Positions 47,941 to 56,204 of a stretch of DNA of 64,000 bases are shown here, in pieces. The stretch is taken from contig JAEWOS010000012.1 in NCBI GenBank assembly GCA_023460855.1, forward strand, positions 1 through 64,000. The letters are read 5' to 3'. This DNA is from Bacteroidota bacterium (GTDB taxonomy: Bacteria; Bacteroidota; Bacteroidia; Flavobacteriales; Weeksellaceae). The translations under genes and the position numbers were made by a program. Under the pieces are notes generated by a model that had not been told where the DNA came from, searched no databases, and saw nothing but the letters and a program-made list of their open reading frames with translations. How positions within the stretch are numbered: the first letter of the stretch is position 1; every line of letters begins with the position of its first letter.

Positions 47941-49854
47941 ATGCAGCCAACTTCCAAAATACATAACGCCGCGAAAATCGCAGCAAACCAACTCTCCGGC
48001 ATCAACCGTGTGGTGAATCTCAGGATTATTATTGATGGTAAAATAATTTCACATTTCAGTAATTTCTCGTTGACACAGCATGCTTCCAGACATCATTATT
48101 TTGAGTTAAAATTACCTTTTGACGTACTGGACAGCCCGGAAAACCATGAATTAAATGAAGCACAGAAGTTCTTAGGAAAGAGGCTGACCGCAGTTTTTTC
48201 GTATCGCGGGATAACGGAAAGCCCGGAACGCACTTTTGTAGGGGTAATTCTTGAGGTTGGCTACGAACAGGAACAGGGCAGTCTTGGAAGTATTATTCTT
48301 CAGGGATACAGCCCGACTATTCTGCTTGATGCCGCTCCGCACACACAGAGTTTTGGAGGATCGCAGAGCATCAGTCTTCAGAGTATCACCGAACAGGTAA
48401 TTTCAGAAGGACTCAGCCGTTCAAAATTCGATTTCCGCGTGGACTGCTCCTACACCAAGAATATAACCTATTCATCGCAGTATAATGAAACCCACTACAA
48501 CTATCTGGCAAGAATGGCTGAAGCTTATGGCGAACAGTTTTTCTACGACGGCGAAGTACTGCATTTTGGGTCACTTCCTCCTCAACAGAAGCCTGTTTCC
48601 CTAATTTATGGAAGTAACGTAAGCGATATTAAAGTGAAGATGAAAGCCCTGCACGTGAACCCGACATTTTACGGATACAACAGCTCAAAAAATGAAAAAC
48701 TCACTTCCGGACAGAGTTCAATTCGGCATGTATCGGACATTGCGAGACGCGCTTACGATATTTCAAAGCAAACATTTCAGACTCCTTCCCTGCGCGTTGC
48801 TCCAATAAAAGCGTCGACGTTTAAGGATGTTGACATTTCGCAGAAAGGAGCTGCCGGAAGCAATGCATCGGAGGTTTTTGTGACTTCGGGCCAAACGTCT
48901 ATTCCGTTTCTGTATCCTGGCTGTGTTGCGGACATCAACATGAGAAAAGGAAGCAGCAACGGGACTTCATACTTTACGAAACTAATGATCACCTCTACAA
49001 CTCATGAAGTAGACGCCAAAGGAAACTACAGCGGCAGTTTCGAGGCGGTAGCTGCAGATTCCGGCTATCTTCCAAGGCCGGATTTCGAAATTCCACTGGC
49101 AGAATCCCAGGTTGCCACCGTAATTTCCAACACCGATCCCAAAAATCAGGGCCGTGTCCAGGTTCGTTTCGACTGGCAGCTGCATGACACCACAGAATTT
49201 ATCCGCGTGATGACGCCCGATGCCGGAAGCAGCGACAAAGTTTCCACAAACAGAGGGTTTATGGCCATTCCCGAAGTTGGAGATCAGGTGATGGTGAACT
49301 TCCAGCACAACCATCCTGACAGGCCATTTGTAATGGGCGGATTATTCCATGGAAAAGTGGGAGCCGGCGGCGGAAGCGGGAATAATATAAAAAGTTTGAG
49401 TAGTAAGAGCGGACATACTATCAAACTAAATGATGCCGGTGAAATAGAAATACGCGACCGCAGCGGAAATTATGTGAGACTTAGTGGAGATGGGGATATC
49501 ATAACGCAGGTGAGCAATGACAGTACTGAAAATATCGGAAATAATCAGACAACGAATGTGAGTTCAAAGGTTTCCATAAATGTAGGAAAAGGGAAATCTA
49601 CGCTTACCATGGATAATGGCGGGAAAGTGCATTTGAAAAGCAATACGGAAATAAAATTGGAAACTGGATCTAGTTCAATTACCCTACAATCAGATGGAAC
49701 GATTGATATAACAGGAAAGAAAATCACAATAGACGGATCGGAGTTTGTCAATATTAAATCAGCAGCTACAGTTAATTTGAAGGGTGCCGGCAATGCAGAA
49801 GCTAATTTCAACAATATTACGACTATAACTGGTTCTCAAGTGGATATCAATTAA
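47941..49854 (+). CDS. vgrG: T6SS spike protein VgrG (TssI)
   Basis: A 637-residue spike protein. Residues about 1-380 match the gp27-like base (FSLTQHASRHHYFELKLPFD, YNETHYNYLARMAEAYGEQF). About 390-480 is the gp5 OB-fold (VISNTDPKNQGRVQVRFDWQ, RGFMAIPEVGDQVMVNFQH, PDRPFVMGGLFHGK). The remainder is a beta-helix with repeating KSGHTIKLNDAGEIEIRD and GDGDIITQVS. There is no C-terminal effector extension. The stop is 2 bases before the LysM gene. Bases 49111-49639 recur almost unchanged in the broken vgrG at 53591-54569. Confidence 0.95.
   Translation: MQPTSKIHNAAKIAANQLSGINRVVNLRIIIDGKIISHFSNFSLTQHASRHHYFELKLPFDVLDSPENHELNEAQKFLGKRLTAVFSYRGITESPERTFVGVILEVGYEQEQGSLGSIILQGYSPTILLDAAPHTQSFGGSQSISLQSITEQVISEGLSRSKFDFRVDCSYTKNITYSSQYNETHYNYLARMAEAYGEQFFYDGEVLHFGSLPPQQKPVSLIYGSNVSDIKVKMKALHVNPTFYGYNSSKNEKLTSGQSSIRHVSDIARRAYDISKQTFQTPSLRVAPIKASTFKDVDISQKGAAGSNASEVFVTSGQTSIPFLYPGCVADINMRKGSSNGTSYFTKLMITSTTHEVDAKGNYSGSFEAVAADSGYLPRPDFEIPLAESQVATVISNTDPKNQGRVQVRFDWQLHDTTEFIRVMTPDAGSSDKVSTNRGFMAIPEVGDQVMVNFQHNHPDRPFVMGGLFHGKVGAGGGSGNNIKSLSSKSGHTIKLNDAGEIEIRDRSGNYVRLSGDGDIITQVSNDSTENIGNNQTTNVSSKVSINVGKGKSTLTMDNGGKVHLKSNTEIKLETGSSSITLQSDGTIDITGKKITIDGSEFVNIKSAATVNLKGAGNAEANFNNITTITGSQVDIN
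49111..49639 (+). repeat. vgrG direct repeat, left copy
   Basis: This segment of vgrG (OB-fold and start of the beta-helix) aligns without gaps with 53816-54344 over 529 bases. Only a few codons differ. The copies flank the AT-rich effector cassette. Confidence 0.85.
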
Positions 49855-49856
49855 AA

Positions 49857-50882
49857 ATGGAGGAATTCATAAAATATAAGATAAAACAGGGTGACACTTT
49901 GGAATCCATAGCATTGCAACATAATGTTTCGATTGAAGAATTATTGCGTTTCCATAATTCAAAAGCGGCGATGACTCAACAGTTTTTTGGAAACGAACTT
50001 CCTTTATATGTTACTCATTTACTTATGAGGAAAAACAAAGAGGAAACGAGTATAAAATTTAAATTAAATAACACTTTCAAAGAATTTAAATATAAAATAA
50101 ATTTATGCCAAAAGTTAGTTGCAAAGGATAAAGTATTTGCAGATACGAATACTGAAATAGAATGGAAACTTTCTTTTTTGGAAATTTCAAAAAATAAAAT
50201 AATTGTAGAAATTGAAACATTGTCCTATAAAGTTAAAAATCAACCTGCAGATACATCAAAACTAATTGAGTTTTCTATGCTATTTAACTTTCCTGTTGAA
50301 AAATTGGTATTAGAATTAGATGGTGTTGGTAGAATTAAAGAAGTTCTAAATCAAAAAGAAATTTTTGAAAGATGGTTGGGTGTTAGAAATAGGCAATTAC
50401 TTCCTTACCAAAATGATGATTCAATGGCTGGGATTTTTATAGCAGGAGATACCGAGTTTTCCAATACATTGAAAAGTATTCAAGAAAATTTGTTGTATGT
50501 ACTTTTTTTTGATGGAGTATATGGCAAGCCATTATTATCAGATACTTATTATGAAGAGGGTATAAATTTATATTCCAAACTATTTCAAGGAAGCAAGATT
50601 TCCTTGTCAAATGAAAAACATGTTTTCATTAATAATCATATAAAAATTAAGAATATTTACAATCTGATAAGTAATGCAGTAATTTCATCATTGAAAAGTA
50701 AGTATATGACAGAGTATAAGGATGTAATTCAAAATGAAAATTTTGATTATATCTACCATATTGAATCTGATTCCAATTATAGTAAAGAAGGTATACTTAA
50801 TGATTTAGTTGCTGTTTGCGTGGAAAAGCCAAATGAAAATTTGTATCATGAGATGAAATATACAATTCAACTTCTAAATTAA
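49857..50882 (+). CDS. LysM-domain protein behind vgrG (adaptor candidate)
   Basis: A 341-residue protein with no signal peptide. An N-terminal LysM (IKYKIKQGDTLESIALQHNV, residues about 5-55) is followed by an unrecognised region (FKEFKYKINLCQKLVAKDKV, NFPVEKLVLELDGVGRIKEV). Layout and length parallel the LysM protein at 30031-31044. It follows the vgrG stop by 2 bases and precedes the effector gene by 5. Base composition drops sharply to AT-rich at this gene compared with vgrG, suggesting that the cassette came from elsewhere. A VgrG-effector adaptor is the likeliest role, inferred from position only. Confidence 0.65.
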   Translation: MEEFIKYKIKQGDTLESIALQHNVSIEELLRFHNSKAAMTQQFFGNELPLYVTHLLMRKNKEETSIKFKLNNTFKEFKYKINLCQKLVAKDKVFADTNTEIEWKLSFLEISKNKIIVEIETLSYKVKNQPADTSKLIEFSMLFNFPVEKLVLELDGVGRIKEVLNQKEIFERWLGVRNRQLLPYQNDDSMAGIFIAGDTEFSNTLKSIQENLLYVLFFDGVYGKPLLSDTYYEEGINLYSKLFQGSKISLSNEKHVFINNHIKIKNIYNLISNAVISSLKSKYMTEYKDVIQNENFDYIYHIESDSNYSKEGILNDLVAVCVEKPNENLYHEMKYTIQLLN

Positions 50883-50887
50883 ATAAA

Positions 50888-52240
50888 ATGAGTCAATTAT
50901 ATGTACCAGAAAAAGCTTTTTTGGTTTGTACAGATGGTATGAAGAAGTCACAACTAAAAGTGACGAGCCAATCTACGACAAGAATTGCTGACGGAAGATT
51001 GGCTGCCACTGAAAATGATAGATTTCAAGGCAACTTTATGTGTGCAAAAATGGTTATTGCTGGAGCCATAATTGGAGCGATTGCAGCAGCAATTGTTGTT
51101 GCGGCTATTATACTGTCAGGTGGAACCGTTGGAATTGGATTAGCTATGGCTATTGGCGCAGCAGGTGCTGCAGGCGGCGCGGCACAAGGTGCAGTAGCTT
51201 CCATGATGCCAAGCATTTGCTCAATACTATGTATGGGTTCTCAATGGCTACCGGTACATGATAAGGTTTTGATTCAAAAACAAAAAGCACTATTAGAGCA
51301 TTCTAAAATTAATTGTTTTTTGGGAGGAAATGTTATGATATTTTATTCTGAAGCTGCTGCAGAAGAATTTTCAGATTTGATAATGCAGAATACCGCAGTA
51401 AAAGTTGGGGGAATTATATTGGGAAGCGCATTAGCTTGTAGTGCTGTTTCAACAGTTTTACCAGCTATATCTACTTTTTTGGGAAATACCAGCTTTGTAT
51501 TGAATAACTTTGGTAGAGTTGCAGCTTTAAAATATTTTGGAGAAGGTGCTGTTTGGTTGGGTGCGGGTTATGGCGCCAGCAAAGGTATTGATGAAGGAAA
51601 GGGCTGGGTGTATGAACAAGTACAAGAAAATTCATCTTTTGAAATGGCAGATTATTCAGATGGAAAAACTGTCGAAAGTATAGACAATATAACACAATCC
51701 AATCCAATTGGAATACCAGAATTTGAGGAAACTGACCCGGTCGCCGATGCTGCAAGTATCATGCATAAAGATGAGAACGGACAAATAGTAAGAGATTATG
51801 ATCCAAAGACCAGTAATTATGAACTATGGCAACATGAACAAGAAGCCGGTTTGTACACCAGAGATGCAAATATTTCAGAATCAAATTCCGACTATTATGA
51901 TACTAGAGACCAACGAGCAATCCAAGAGCTAGACCCTCAAGTTTTAACTGACAATCCAAATCCCACTCTTATTTCTGATCACTCGGGAACTTATGTTGAT
52001 CGGGTAAATTCGCGCTATGAGACAGGTCGACAGTTACATATGACTAATTTATCGGATTTGAAGGCTCGTGTCGGCTCTACCATCGGAAATGCTTTGCCAT
52101 CTCCTTTAGAATGGGCAATTGATGCTTATAATATTGCAATGAATGCACTTTTAAAGGTTCCTATAGAAGATTACAAGAAATCACTAGAAGAAGAATTAAA
52201 ATCGAAAAAAGGAATTACGGTTGTTGAACATAAAATATGA
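50888..52240 (+). CDS. T6SS effector with DUF4280-like domain split by a hydrophobic glycine-zipper insert
   Basis: A 450-residue protein. Residues 1-52 (FLVCTDGMKKSQLKVTS, DGRLAATENDRFQGNFMC) and about 108-155 (CSILCMGSQWLPVHDKVLIQ, NCFLGGNVMIFY) each align by eye with the two halves of the DUF4280 spike at 29413-29913. Between them lies a strongly hydrophobic Gly/Ala stretch (about 56-105: AGAIIGAIAAAIVVAAIILS, GAAGAAGGAAQGAVAS) that would make two membrane-inserting helices. A second hydrophobic region spans about 170-230. The C-terminal part (about 240-450) is acidic and unrecognised, with no nuclease or lipase motif that I can see. It is likely the cassette's toxin. Confidence 0.65.
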   Translation: MSQLYVPEKAFLVCTDGMKKSQLKVTSQSTTRIADGRLAATENDRFQGNFMCAKMVIAGAIIGAIAAAIVVAAIILSGGTVGIGLAMAIGAAGAAGGAAQGAVASMMPSICSILCMGSQWLPVHDKVLIQKQKALLEHSKINCFLGGNVMIFYSEAAAEEFSDLIMQNTAVKVGGIILGSALACSAVSTVLPAISTFLGNTSFVLNNFGRVAALKYFGEGAVWLGAGYGASKGIDEGKGWVYEQVQENSSFEMADYSDGKTVESIDNITQSNPIGIPEFEETDPVADAASIMHKDENGQIVRDYDPKTSNYELWQHEQEAGLYTRDANISESNSDYYDTRDQRAIQELDPQVLTDNPNPTLISDHSGTYVDRVNSRYETGRQLHMTNLSDLKARVGSTIGNALPSPLEWAIDAYNIAMNALLKVPIEDYKKSLEEELKSKKGITVVEHKI

Positions 52241-52833
52241 ATATTCTTGTTATCATTCAGATAGTTTGCGTATTTGTTTTGATAGGTGTTCGAATCTATC
52301 AATATTATCATATACTTTCAAATAATTCAAAAAATAATTTTGAGTTGTTATTAAACGGAAAAGTTTTATCAGTCTCAAAAACAACTTCTTATATTAAAGC
52401 CTACTTGACTTTAAATTTGAAATTAGAAGACGGATCTACATTAGCAGTAATGCAGGAATATAGAAATACATTGAGATGGTGGCTTCAGAAAATTCCAAAG
52501 GTAAACGACACCGTATATTTTTACTGTTCAAGAGAGAAATTCGAAAAAAGAAAAAATAAAGAAAGAGTAAAAGTAAAAGGACTTCATAATGAAAAGGTAG
52601 CACTTTCTGTTTATGGCATTAATTCTAATCAACCTTGCTCCAAGTCTAAAAAAGTTTATGATTTACTTTACAAATATGAAACGCAGAAAGGCTTTTTATT
52701 TTTGATATTAGCAGGAATATTAATTTATTTTGGTATGACATTCGGAAAACCGGATGTTCTTATCACTCAAATTAATTTTATATTATTAATGTTTTTATTC
52801 ATCAATTTTCTATTGATTTCAATTATTCTTTAA
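52237..52833 (+). CDS. Membrane protein, immunity candidate of the vgrG cassette
   Basis: A 198-residue protein with an N-terminal transmembrane helix (NILVIIQIVCVFVLIGVRIY) and two at the C-terminus (FLFLILAGILIYFGMTFG, FILLMFLFINFLLISIIL). A basic beta-rich middle (LNLKLEDGSTLAVMQEYRN, VNDTVYFYCSREKFEKRK) resembles a DUF3592-type fold. Its start overlaps the effector stop by four bases (ATGA), the usual arrangement for effector and immunity. Membrane location suits an effector with membrane-inserting segments. The family is not named with certainty. Confidence 0.6.
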   Translation: MNILVIIQIVCVFVLIGVRIYQYYHILSNNSKNNFELLLNGKVLSVSKTTSYIKAYLTLNLKLEDGSTLAVMQEYRNTLRWWLQKIPKVNDTVYFYCSREKFEKRKNKERVKVKGLHNEKVALSVYGINSNQPCSKSKKVYDLLYKYETQKGFLFLILAGILIYFGMTFGKPDVLITQINFILLMFLFINFLLISIIL

Positions 52834-52858
52834 GTAAATGTTAGCACAAAATGGTATT

Positions 52859-53302
52859 ATGAGAAATTCGTTAAAATTTATTTTTTTCTTACTTTCTGGA
52901 ATTGTGGGAATCATGCTCATTTATGTTATTGCAAAAGACACATTCACAGATAAAAATACTGTTTTTCAGGAAGCTGTTGGTTATTATGATAACCGTAAAT
53001 ATGAAGCAGCTGATCAACTTCTTCAAAGTGAAGCTAATAAAGGAAATAAAGAAGCATATCCTTACCTCGGACATACAAAACTGATCTTGGGTCGGCCTAA
53101 AGAAGCTGAGAAATATCTACTTCTATCGTTAGAAAATTTACCGAAGGATGACGTAGAAACAAAGAAAACCGTAGTAATGAATTTAGGCAGCGTTTACTTA
53201 AATCTACATGATTATTCGAAGGCAAAATTATTTTTGACCCAAGCGGCGGCGTTGGGTGATAATTATGCCGATGAGCTGTTAATTAAATATAACCTAAAAT
53301 AA
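52859..53302 (+). CDS. Membrane-anchored TPR-like protein, second immunity candidate
   Basis: I prefer the ATG at 52859, which puts a basic residue directly before a transmembrane helix (MRNSLKFIFFLLSGIVGIML). The frame is open from an ATG at 52838. The product is 147 residues. After the anchor come three TPR/Sel1-like helical hairpins (AVGYYDNRKYEAADQLLQSE, LGRPKEAEKYLLLSLEN, LHDYSKAKLFLTQAAALGD). Sel1/TPR proteins are frequent T6SS immunity partners. It is the last gene of the cassette. Confidence 0.6.
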   Translation: MRNSLKFIFFLLSGIVGIMLIYVIAKDTFTDKNTVFQEAVGYYDNRKYEAADQLLQSEANKGNKEAYPYLGHTKLILGRPKEAEKYLLLSLENLPKDDVETKKTVVMNLGSVYLNLHDYSKAKLFLTQAAALGDNYADELLIKYNLK

Positions 53303-53590
53303 TATCTAAATTTTCAAAAAGCCATTAATCCAGCATTAGACCGAAAATCTAACTTTCAATTGAAATTGTAAATCTGAAGAGTTAAGTATCCGAAAGACCT
53401 CTTCCCGTTTAAGAAAACCTCAATGAGATTTGTATAGAATAGTTACTCATACACTTCATGCCCGAAGAAGAGTTCAAGGCTATTTTCAAAAAGTAATATT
53501 GCAAGTCATTGCTGACAAGATTACAATGACTATTTCGTCAATGGTGAAATTAGCATTTAAGCAATCTAGTTCGCACGAAGCATAGCTATT
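53303..53590. other. Gene-free stretch at the cassette junction
   Basis: This 288-base stretch has stops in all frames and no terminator, tRNA, inverted-repeat ends or recognisable transposase remnant. A piece on the plus strand (about 53389-53440) reads YPKDLFPFKKTSMRFV before a stop, which might be a fossil of a coding sequence. It separates the cassette from the decayed vgrG. Confidence 0.4.
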
Positions 53591-54569
53591 TTTTGGCAAC
53601 AATTTCCTCCCTTTCCTTATCCTAGCTGCATTGCAAACATCAATATGCGGAAGCAGGATTCTAACCGAACGAATTATTTCACAAAACTTATGATGACGGA
53701 GGTTTCTCATGAAGTAGATGCGAGAGGAATTTATTCCGGAACATTTGAAGCCATCACTGCAGATACCGGCTTTCTTCCTCGTCCGGAATTTGAACAACCA
53801 TTGGCAGAAACGCAGATTGCCACTGTAATTTCCAACACAGATCCCAAAAATCAGGGCCGTGTGCAGGTTCGTTTCGACTGGCAGCTGCATGACACCACAG
53901 AATTTATCCGCGTGATGACGCCCGATGCCGGAAGCAGCGACAAGGTTTCCAAAAATCGTGGATTTATGGCCATTCCCGAAGTCGGCGATCAGGTGATGGT
54001 GAACTTCCAGCACAACCATCCTGACAGGCCATTCGTAATGGGCGGATTATTCCATGGAAAAGTGGGAGCAGGCGGCGGAAGCGGGAATAATATTAAAAGT
54101 TTGAGTAGTAAAAGCGGACATACTATCAAACTAAATGATGCCGGTGAAATAGAAATACGCGATCGCAGCGGAAATTATGTTACCTTGAGTGGTGATGGAG
54201 ATATCACAACCCAGGTGAGCAATGACAGTACCGAAAATATCGGGAATAATCAGACAACAAAAGTTTCTTCAAAGGTTTCGATTAATGTCGGGGAAGGGAA
54301 ATCTACGCTTACGATGGATAATGCCGGGAATGTGCATTTGAAAATGCAATACGGAAATAAAATTGCAAGCCGGCAAAGATGGAAGTTCTATTACTCTAAA
54401 ATCAGATGGAACGATTGATATATCCGGAAAGAAAATCTCCATCATAGGCGAAGACGTACTTTTGGGAGGAACAAAATTAGCCACAGTTGGCTCTAGCGGA
54501 GAGGGAAAAATAAATATTACTGGTGGAACTGCTGTAACAGTAACTGCTAAACAGGTAGATATAAATTAA
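53591..54569 (+). pseudogene. Decayed vgrG tail (5' truncated and frameshifted)
   Basis: Homology to vgrG starts at about 53591 (reading PPFPYPSCIANINMRK against IPFLYPGCVADINMRK), with a stop codon just upstream at 53567. About 310 N-terminal residues are missing. The frame runs through the OB-fold and beta-helix. A one-base insertion near 54341-54345 (AAAATGCAAT against AAAAGCAAT in the intact gene) then shifts it, and the correct sequence continues in the next frame (GSSITLKSDGTIDISGKK ... KQVDIN) to 54569. There is no start codon with promoter. The 3' end overlaps the convergent gene by 23 bases. It serves at most as a recombination substrate. Confidence 0.85.
53816..54344 (+). repeat. 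vgrG direct repeat, right copy
   Basis: Gap-free partner of 49111-49639. The distance between the copies is 4705 bases. Recombination between them would delete the LysM, effector and immunity genes and leave one vgrG with the right-hand tail. Confidence 0.85.
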
Positions 54570-55176
54570 GAATGGCATGATAAAGGCTGTCCATAATCTG
54601 ATCCTTTACAGCTAATTCAGACTTTTCATGTAATTTTGGGATCTGTTTTCTAAAAAAATGATCCAAAGATTTCTCAATTGCTTCATCGTTTTTTTCTCCT
54701 TTGAGATTAGAATTACTCAGTTTAACACTTTTATAAAAGTATAAAGTTCTAGTGCTAAATGGAATAATCACGTTTGCATATTTCAGTTTAAGATAAGCCC
54801 AAAATAATTTACTATGCAGCAATTCGTCTAACTCCAGCTGCTTTTTTAATCTCATATCTTCCGGTCTGATACTAATGCCATCGGAAGTGTAAATTAAGGC
54901 ATGAACGTTCCCTGATTTCTTAAAATCCCTGTAACAGAATCTGCCCATCTCAATTTTCATGAAACGGTTATTTGTAATCTTGACTTTATAGGGAATATAA
55001 ACCTGCAGACTGTCTGCGGTCAGCATTGGAAACGCAGCCATGGCTTTTACAGGAACTTCCTTACTTGTTCCTGTAAATTTCAGCTCAATGGGCTGTCTGG
55101 AATAACGGTACAGACAAAACAAAGATGCAAAAAAAGGAATCAGCAATAAGAGTCCGTATTTCTTACCAATTTTCAT
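54547..55176 (-). CDS. Membrane-anchored protein, last gene of the speD operon
   Basis: A 209-residue protein starting at ATG 55176 (MKIGKKYGLLLLIPFFASLFC), whose ATG overlaps the previous stop as TAATG. An in-frame ATG at 55203 is less likely. One N-terminal transmembrane helix is followed by a soluble, probably periplasmic, domain (ELKFTGTSKEVPVKAMAAFP, VYIPYKVKITNNRFMKIEMG, FSTRTLYFYKSVKL) and a helical C-terminus (IEKSLDHFFRKQIPKLHEK). The family is not recognised. Position in the operon is the only functional clue. Confidence 0.6.
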   Translation of the reverse strand: MKIGKKYGLLLLIPFFASLFCLYRYSRQPIELKFTGTSKEVPVKAMAAFPMLTADSLQVYIPYKVKITNNRFMKIEMGRFCYRDFKKSGNVHALIYTSDGISIRPEDMRLKKQLELDELLHSKLFWAYLKLKYANVIIPFSTRTLYFYKSVKLSNSNLKGEKNDEAIEKSLDHFFRKQIPKLHEKSELAVKDQIMDSLYHAILNLYLPV

Positions 55177-56204
55177 TAAGCTAATTTCTTTTTTCTTTTC
55201 CAAATAAACCCGTCCAAAAGATAATGCGTCAGCTGCGGAACAGTGAGGAGCGGAACGAGAATCATCAGCAAATAATCAGGCGTATGTACAGTTGAGATTG
55301 AAATATTTTCTTTCCAAACCAGCACTTCCCACAGAAATTCCTCTGAAAAAGCAATGATCATAAGTGCTGCAATAAACATCAAAACGCCAATTCCGGATCG
55401 AAAAGGCACAAGTCCTTTCAAAGTTTCCTTTTTCTTGTTTTGAATTTCATTCAGGTAGATCAGCGCCATGTAAGGAACTCCGTGTGATACAACATTTAGA
55501 AAAGTGAATATCAAATCATTATTGAAATAAACAATTCCAAAATACCACGATAGAAAACTACCCGCAATCACAGCATCTTTTGGAATATTAAATGTCTTAA
55601 ACCTGATAAATAGGATGATGGTTTTGATGAGCCAAATACTCAGAATGGCCAAATAAATAAAAGTGAATATTGGCAGAAGTTTTTCTAAATTTCCCATCCA
55701 GGAAAATTCGTGTTCTACAAACCAGGTGAACTTTCTGGGATTTGTAAACCAGTAAAGCATCGGATAAATAGTGGCAGCATACACCGCTGCAGCATCAATC
55801 TTTTTATGAATATTATTGGGTTCAAACCTCGCATAAAGTCGCATAAAGCCATACTGTTGACGTATGAAATGGTAAACCGCAACCAAAGCAAGTGCCGACC
55901 AAAAAACCAGACTGCCAAACTGATAAAAAATAATGCCCAATACGAAACTCAGCGCCGGAATCCCTAAATAAAGCAGTTTTCTGCGTTGAAATTCCTCTTT
56001 TACAAAGTATGTTTTGAAAAGTGTGGAATAGACATGTGCCACATCTACAAAAACAATCAAGAAAAGCCAGGTGTAGAAACTGTAACTGGCGTTGAGAACC
56101 ATTAACTGCTTCTGGAAAAGAAAAATAATTGCGAGCACTACAAACGGCGGAGAAAGTATAAAAATACAGTCGCTGATACGGTTGTAAATCCAAGGCTGTC
56201 TCAT
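55176..56204 (-). CDS. Polytopic membrane protein in the speD operon
   Basis: A 342-residue integral membrane protein with about eight hydrophobic helices. Polar residues occur inside or next to them, for example DVAHVYSTLFKTYFV, VYHFIRQQYGFMRLY, VSHGVPYMALIYLNE and QLTHYLLDGFIWK. The repeated His residues (VAHVY, YHFIRQ, SHGVPY, THYLLDGFIW) recall membrane desaturase or haem-binding folds, but I cannot name the family. It overlaps the FAD oxidoreductase gene by ATGA and the following gene by one base, so it is an obligate operon member. An enzyme acting on lipid or quinone is conceivable. Confidence 0.65.
   Translation of the reverse strand: MRQPWIYNRISDCIFILSPPFVVLAIIFLFQKQLMVLNASYSFYTWLFLIVFVDVAHVYSTLFKTYFVKEEFQRRKLLYLGIPALSFVLGIIFYQFGSLVFWSALALVAVYHFIRQQYGFMRLYARFEPNNIHKKIDAAAVYAATIYPMLYWFTNPRKFTWFVEHEFSWMGNLEKLLPIFTFIYLAILSIWLIKTIILFIRFKTFNIPKDAVIAGSFLSWYFGIVYFNNDLIFTFLNVVSHGVPYMALIYLNEIQNKKKETLKGLVPFRSGIGVLMFIAALMIIAFSEEFLWEVLVWKENISISTVHTPDYLLMILVPLLTVPQLTHYLLDGFIWKRKKKLA

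Noticed and set aside
53303..53590. Possible insertion-sequence scar beside the decayed vgrG
   Set aside because: No terminal inverted repeats, target duplication or transposase motif can be seen. Homologous recombination between the vgrG copies explains the layout more simply.
53486..54019. Minus-strand frame of 177 codons over the decayed vgrG; a similar one lies at 48982-49314
   Set aside because: Both are mirror images of the conserved vgrG sequence, which explains why they resemble each other.
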